Shown piece after piece: positions 20,297-23,772 of a stretch of DNA of 23,772 nucleotides (the stretch's first letter is position 1; every line of letters starts with the position of its first letter). A program made the position numbers and the translations under genes. The notes beneath the pieces are model-generated. The model saw only the letters and a list, made by a program, of their open reading frames with translations. It did no database searches and was not told where the DNA came from. This DNA comes from a virus, in the IMG/VR virus record IMGVR_UViG_3300025120_000554, positions 1 through 23,772 of that record; one strand, written 5' to 3'.

Positions 20297-21007
20297 ATGC
20301 CTAACTGGAAAAAAGTAATAACTTCAGGCAGTAATGCCAATTTAAATAATCTCTTAGTAGGAGAAATCACAGCCTCAGGTAACATTAGTGGTTCACTTAC
20401 GGGTTCATTTAAACACCTTAAAGCTACAACAATTGAGGGCAATTCACCCCTTACTATTAAAAATGTAACTGAATTAACATTTCTCAGTTCATCTGTACAA
20501 TTTGCCAATGATTCTAATCTTTTTGGAAATCCCGCATTTCATGGTGATATAAACATTTATAGTGGATCAGCAATGCTTGATGAAATTGATCAAGTTATTT
20601 TTAGATCCACTAATGACTCTCAACCAGCAAATGGTCGCCTTCAAATGGGTGATGCATCAACTCCCCTTGATATAAGAGGTAAAACTACTAATTTATCTGG
20701 TTCTATTTTTATAGACACTACACTTGTTAGAAATATTACGGGATCAACAGCCTCAGATGGAGCAACTATATTTGATTTTGGGGATTATGATGCAGTTCAT
20801 GCTGAGTATAAAATTAAAAGTGGTTCTAATCTTAGAACAGGAACTGCTATAGGATGTTTTGATGGATCAGCCGTAGACTTTACGGAAACCTCGATTCACG
20901 GTATAGGAGATACTTCAGATGCATCTTTTAGATTTATAAATGATGGCAGGCTTGTATTAGATACATCTGGAATTTACACATTTAATGTTATAGCTAAAGC
21001 TTTATAA
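20297..21007 (+). CDS. second fibre-like protein with W-K-V-I-SGS N-terminal tag
   Basis: The 236-aa product begins MPNWKKVITSGSNANLNNLL, matching the N-terminus of the protein at 18785 (W-[R/K]-K-V-I-x-SGS-x-A-x-L). Residues 24-40 are Gly/Ser-rich (GEITASGNISGSLTGSF). The middle resembles beta-solenoid fibre repeats. The C-terminal about 85 residues (ASDGATIFDFGDYDAVHAEY onward) could form a C1q/TNF-like or receptor-binding tip, but this is a guess from strand pattern. It follows its own leader and candidate promoter and precedes the neck genes. Confidence 0.7.
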   Translation: MPNWKKVITSGSNANLNNLLVGEITASGNISGSLTGSFKHLKATTIEGNSPLTIKNVTELTFLSSSVQFANDSNLFGNPAFHGDINIYSGSAMLDEIDQVIFRSTNDSQPANGRLQMGDASTPLDIRGKTTNLSGSIFIDTTLVRNITGSTASDGATIFDFGDYDAVHAEYKIKSGSNLRTGTAIGCFDGSAVDFTETSIHGIGDTSDASFRFINDGRLVLDTSGIYTFNVIAKAL

Positions 21008-21015
21008 ATTTTTTA

Positions 21016-21023
21016 ATATTTAT
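21016..21023 (+). promoter_or_regulatory. ATATTTAT motif before the gp13-gp14-gp15 block
   Basis: Nine bases after the fibre stop and 12 nt before the ATG at 21035, followed by AAACAAACAAC. Three overlapping genes depend on this boundary. Confidence 0.4.
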
Positions 21024-21034
21024 AAACAAACAAC

Positions 21035-22186
21035 ATGGCAAATACTCCAATCTGGCCCGGCTCTAGTTCATTTTTCCCAGGAGATACACCTTTTGGGTTT
21101 TACGATAATGATGTAGATTTTCAAAGTGATGCTGATAAAGTAGCAGTATTTTGTGCTAGACGCTTGGGATTTCCTTTAACTGATATCGAATTACAGGATA
21201 TTAGTTTCTATGCAGCTTTTGAAGAAGCAGTAACAACTTATGGTAATGAAGTGTATGCTTTTAAAGCAAGCGAAAATTATCTTTCATTAGAAGGGTCTCC
21301 TACAGGATCTGATTTAAATTATAAACTTCAAAGGCCTAATTTAGGCGCAGTTGTTCGTATTGCGGAACAATATGGTGAAGAAGCAGGTGTTGGGGGGACT
21401 GTTGATTGGAGGACAGGTAGTTTAGATTTAACTAAAGGCCAACAAGTATATGATATGAATGATTGGGCAGTCTCCCAGAGTATAAATAATGGAGATTTAG
21501 AAATTAAAGAAATATTATATCAAGCACCCCCCGCGGTTGTTAGATATTTTGACCCTTATGCGGGTACTGGTACTGATGTCCAGGGACTACTTGATGCCTT
21601 TGGATTTGGTAATTACACCCCAGGTATTAACTTTTTATTAATGCCTATTAATTATGATTTATCTAAAATTCAAGCTATTAATTTTAATGATATGATTAGA
21701 AAATCTAATTATAGTTTTGAATTAATTAATAATAAATTAAGACTTTTTCCTATACCCAATAAAGCCTATACATTACATTTTAAATATATTTTAAAATCTG
21801 ATAGAAATAGAGCAACTGTAAGTGGTAGTTTAGGGACGGGTGTTGTAACAGACATATCTACTGTGCCCTATGATAATCCTACTTATGAATATATTAACTC
21901 TATTGGTAGACAATGGGTTTTTGAATACACCTTAGCTTTAGCTAAAGAAATGTTAGGTTATATTAGAGGTAAATATGGTACAGTCCCCATCCCGGGATCA
22001 GAAGTTACACTGAATCAAGCAGATCTTATTACAGCAGCCACATCAGAAAAAACAGCATTGTTAGAAAGATTAAGATCATATTTAGATGAAACTTCTCGTA
22101 ATAAATTATTAGAAAAGAAAGCAGCAAATTCTGAATTTGTGCAAAAAGACTTAAGCTCAGTACCTTACACTATTTATATTGGCTAA
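21035..22186 (+). CDS. 13: neck / head-completion protein, gp13-like
   Basis: The 383-aa protein has DADKVAVFCARRLGFPLTDIE at about 32-52, then FEEAVTTYGNEVYAF. This parallels the 'yClRrLG.PvieIev.d.qiedridda...Y' segment of gp13 neck proteins in marine T4-like phages. The C-terminal RQWVFEYTLALAKEMLGYIRGKYGTVPIPG resembles the portion that packs on the portal. It is longer than T4 gp13 (309 aa). The next two genes look like gp14 and gp15, in T4 order, which strengthens the call. Its TAA overlaps the next ATG. Confidence 0.7.
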   Translation: MANTPIWPGSSSFFPGDTPFGFYDNDVDFQSDADKVAVFCARRLGFPLTDIELQDISFYAAFEEAVTTYGNEVYAFKASENYLSLEGSPTGSDLNYKLQRPNLGAVVRIAEQYGEEAGVGGTVDWRTGSLDLTKGQQVYDMNDWAVSQSINNGDLEIKEILYQAPPAVVRYFDPYAGTGTDVQGLLDAFGFGNYTPGINFLLMPINYDLSKIQAINFNDMIRKSNYSFELINNKLRLFPIPNKAYTLHFKYILKSDRNRATVSGSLGTGVVTDISTVPYDNPTYEYINSIGRQWVFEYTLALAKEMLGYIRGKYGTVPIPGSEVTLNQADLITAATSEKTALLERLRSYLDETSRNKLLEKKAANSEFVQKDLSSVPYTIYIG

Positions 22187-22695
22187 TGGCACTATTTGGA
22201 AGACAACGTGATATAGATCTATTTACAACAATTAATAGAGAATTGTTAGGGGATGTTATTACCCAACAATGTGCATTTTACAAATTTGCTTTAGAAAAAA
22301 CTTCAGTAAACATATATGGTGAAGCAGCTGATGGGGCTTTTTACGATGGTCCTACATTATTTAACTGCTTAATAGAAAGATCAGACCAAGAATTCCCAGA
22401 AAGTGACTTAGGTATAGATTTTAATTGGGGAATTACCTTTAAATTTTTACGTGAAGATTTAAAAGATGCTAATGTAGTACCTCAAGTAGGTGATATTATT
22501 TTATATTATAATGGTTATTATGAAGTTGAATCAACTAACGCTAACCAGTATATCTTAGGTAAGAACCCAGACTATCCTTACAATACTAATCCTCTTAATC
22601 CTGGATTAGAACAATTTGGTGCCAATTACTCAATTATTTGTAATACGGTTTACGTTCCTGGTGATAAACCCGGTATAACTAGAGAAAGATTATAA
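22186..22695 (+). CDS. 14: neck / head-closure protein, gp14-like
   Basis: This 169-aa protein begins MALFGRQRDIDLFTTINREL. Its core, SVNIYGEAADGAFYDGPTLFN followed by CLIERSDQEFP, then VVPQVGDIILYYNGYYEVE and GKNPDYPYNT, matches a phage neck protein pattern ('niYGEs...ffdP..l.cLIer...dfG...vGDii.w...yyEvd'). It is shorter than T4 gp14 (256 aa), so the gp14 label rests on position between gp13-like and gp15-like genes. It overlaps both neighbours by one base (TAATG), and expression as a unit is likely. Confidence 0.6.
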   Translation: MALFGRQRDIDLFTTINRELLGDVITQQCAFYKFALEKTSVNIYGEAADGAFYDGPTLFNCLIERSDQEFPESDLGIDFNWGITFKFLREDLKDANVVPQVGDIILYYNGYYEVESTNANQYILGKNPDYPYNTNPLNPGLEQFGANYSIICNTVYVPGDKPGITRERL

Positions 22696-23603
22696 TGGCA
22701 ACTAAAGGAAGAATACCGATACCAAAAACTCAAGCTGAAATAGCTAATGGGTTTGTTGAACCCTTTGACACTCAGAGAGGTAATCCCAACCAGTCTCGGG
22801 ATTTAAATAGAGGAGATAAAACCTCTTATAGAGATGATACTACTAAACCTTTTTCTATAGGAATTAAAGATATAGATGAATCTATTGTTTTTTATTTTAA
22901 AAATGTTATTAAACCTTTTGTAGTCCAAAATGGTCAACGTATTGAAGTTCCTGTAATGTATGGTGCCCCCGAAAGGTGGAAATCAATACAACGTGATGGG
23001 TTTATAAGAGATGATAAAGGTGCTCTTATGGCCCCCATGATTATGTTTAAACGTAATACCTTATCTCCTGTAAGGGGGATGTATAATAAAATAGACGCTA
23101 ATAGACCTGTCAATATAGCTTACACTCAGACAGCATACAATAAACAAAATGCATATGATAAGTTTAATATTTTAAACAATAGAAAACCTATTAAAGAATT
23201 CCACACTGTTGTAGTCCCAGATTATGTAACTATGACTTATAGTTGTATAATTTACACTTACTACGTAGAACAACTTAATAAAATAGTTGAATCTATTAAT
23301 TATGCTGCTAACTCTTACTGGGGTAATCCTGATAGGTTTAAATTTAAAGCTAATATAGATAGTTTTACTACTATTACGGAACTTACTGCGGGAAATGATA
23401 GAACAGTAAGAGCTAATTTTGACATAAATCTTAATGGATATATTATACCAGATATCCCACAAAAAGATCTTACAGTAGATAAAAAAAGATTTAGTAAGGG
23501 TCAAGTTGTAATACAACAAGAAACAGTTTCTAATTTTGACCAATTAGATAGAGACCAAATAAACACAAGAAATCCCCAAAATACTGATACTAGCATTTCT
23601 TGA
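22695..23603 (+). CDS. 15: tail completion / sheath stabiliser protein, gp15-like
   Basis: The 302-aa protein opens with a polar Gly/Asp-rich region, then SIVFYFKNVIKPFVVQNGQR and IEVPVMYGAPERW. A strand-rich segment follows (YVTMTYSCIIYTYYVEQLNK). This order resembles gp15 of T4-like phages (272 aa in T4), which caps the tail tube at the neck. The RVANFDINLNGYIIP-type stretch near residue 250 (VRANFDINLNGYIIPDI) is also in keeping. It is the third of three overlapping genes. A 59-nt gap with two ATATTTAT copies follows its TGA. Confidence 0.7.
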   Translation: MATKGRIPIPKTQAEIANGFVEPFDTQRGNPNQSRDLNRGDKTSYRDDTTKPFSIGIKDIDESIVFYFKNVIKPFVVQNGQRIEVPVMYGAPERWKSIQRDGFIRDDKGALMAPMIMFKRNTLSPVRGMYNKIDANRPVNIAYTQTAYNKQNAYDKFNILNNRKPIKEFHTVVVPDYVTMTYSCIIYTYYVEQLNKIVESINYAANSYWGNPDRFKFKANIDSFTTITELTAGNDRTVRANFDINLNGYIIPDIPQKDLTVDKKRFSKGQVVIQQETVSNFDQLDRDQINTRNPQNTDTSIS

Positions 23604-23614
23604 GAAAAAAATTG

Positions 23615-23622
23615 ATATTTAT
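23615..23622 (+). promoter_or_regulatory. first of two ATATTTAT motifs before the last gene
   Basis: This copy and the one at 23650 are 35 bases apart in a 59-nt gap, the only gap in the window with two copies. Confidence 0.35.
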
Positions 23623-23649
23623 CAACAAATGGTTTTAGAAAAAATATTA

Positions 23650-23657
23650 ATATTTAT
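23650..23657 (+). promoter_or_regulatory. second ATATTTAT motif before the last gene
   Basis: It ends five bases before the ATG at 23663, again a very short spacer. Confidence 0.35.
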
Positions 23658-23662
23658 TTGAA

Positions 23663-23772
23663 ATGAGTGAACAAATCAAGCTATCTCAAGAAGAATTAAA
23701 TTCTATTAAGCAGTTACAACAACAACAAGAAAACTTAATAACTAAGTTTGGTAAATTAGAATACCAAATTCA
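23663..23772 (+). CDS. coiled-coil phage protein, 5' part only
   Basis: The frame is open to the window end, giving 36 residues: MSEQIKLSQEELNSIKQLQQ, then a Gln/Glu-rich helix (QQENLITKFGKLEYQI). This resembles the start of a small coiled-coil protein often found near tail genes in marine T4-like phages, of unknown function. The 3' end lies outside the window. Confidence 0.6.
   Translation, partial: MSEQIKLSQEELNSIKQLQQQQENLITKFGKLEYQI

Noticed and set aside
23629-23661. Ten-codon frame MVLEKILIFI after gp15
   Set aside because: Too short and made largely from the ATATTTAT motif sequence. More likely a spacer.

Overview
This window is a block of late structural genes from a T4-like (myovirus) tailed phage. 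Nearly all of it is coding, every gene is on the + strand, and the DNA is AT-rich. The T4 hallmark proteins are recognisable by motif: large terminase gp17, portal gp20, prohead protease gp21, scaffold gp22, major capsid gp23, and a neck/tail-completion trio that looks like gp13-gp14-gp15. The order differs from T4: sheath and tube genes (gp18, gp19) are not between gp17 and gp20, and no small terminase precedes gp17. Several features suggest a Bacteroidota (flavobacterial) host. These are a small histone-H1-like gene of the Bacteroidota type at 63-233, a flavobacterial-style signal peptide ending in YSQ at 4158-4538, and A-rich leaders that mostly lack Shine-Dalgarno sequences. The host is an inference.

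Layout. 1-931: small histone-like protein, a putative virion protein, then a terminator. 932-3835: accessory cargo, namely a P-loop kinase-like protein, a 494-aa FAD-dependent dehydrogenase, a small WDGPA-motif protein and an AAA/NadR-type P-loop kinase. 3847-4538: two overlapping membrane/exported proteins (a possible spanin- or holin-like pair) that run into the terminase gene. 4535-14098: head module (gp17, gp20, three uncharacterised proteins in the place of the T4 prohead-core genes, gp21, gp22, gp23), closed by a strong UUCG-loop terminator. 14201-16531: a tightly overlapping trio of a dimethylargininase/amidinotransferase-type enzyme, a phosphatidylserine decarboxylase-type enzyme and PhoH. 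16549-21007: fibre/appendage module with a long collagen-like Gly-Ser/Thr-Ser protein, two fibre proteins sharing an N-terminal tag, and small proteins. 21035-23603: gp13/gp14/gp15-like neck and tail-completion genes. 23663-end: start of a coiled-coil protein.

Regulation. An ATATTTAT octamer sits just upstream of at least ten genes, often fused to the previous stop codon. It is a candidate late promoter or other expression signal. Within blocks, genes overlap by 1-4 nt (TAATG or ATGA), which suggests translational coupling. Rho-independent terminators lie at about 881-915, 11206-11243, 14121-14146 and 20191-20216. Two short leaders, before gp22 and before the second fibre gene, are predicted by eye to fold.

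The most unusual content is the enzyme pair at 14201-15864. Both proteins keep all the catalytic residues I can identify, yet they sit inside a virion-assembly region. No intergenic stretch exceeds about 180 bases.
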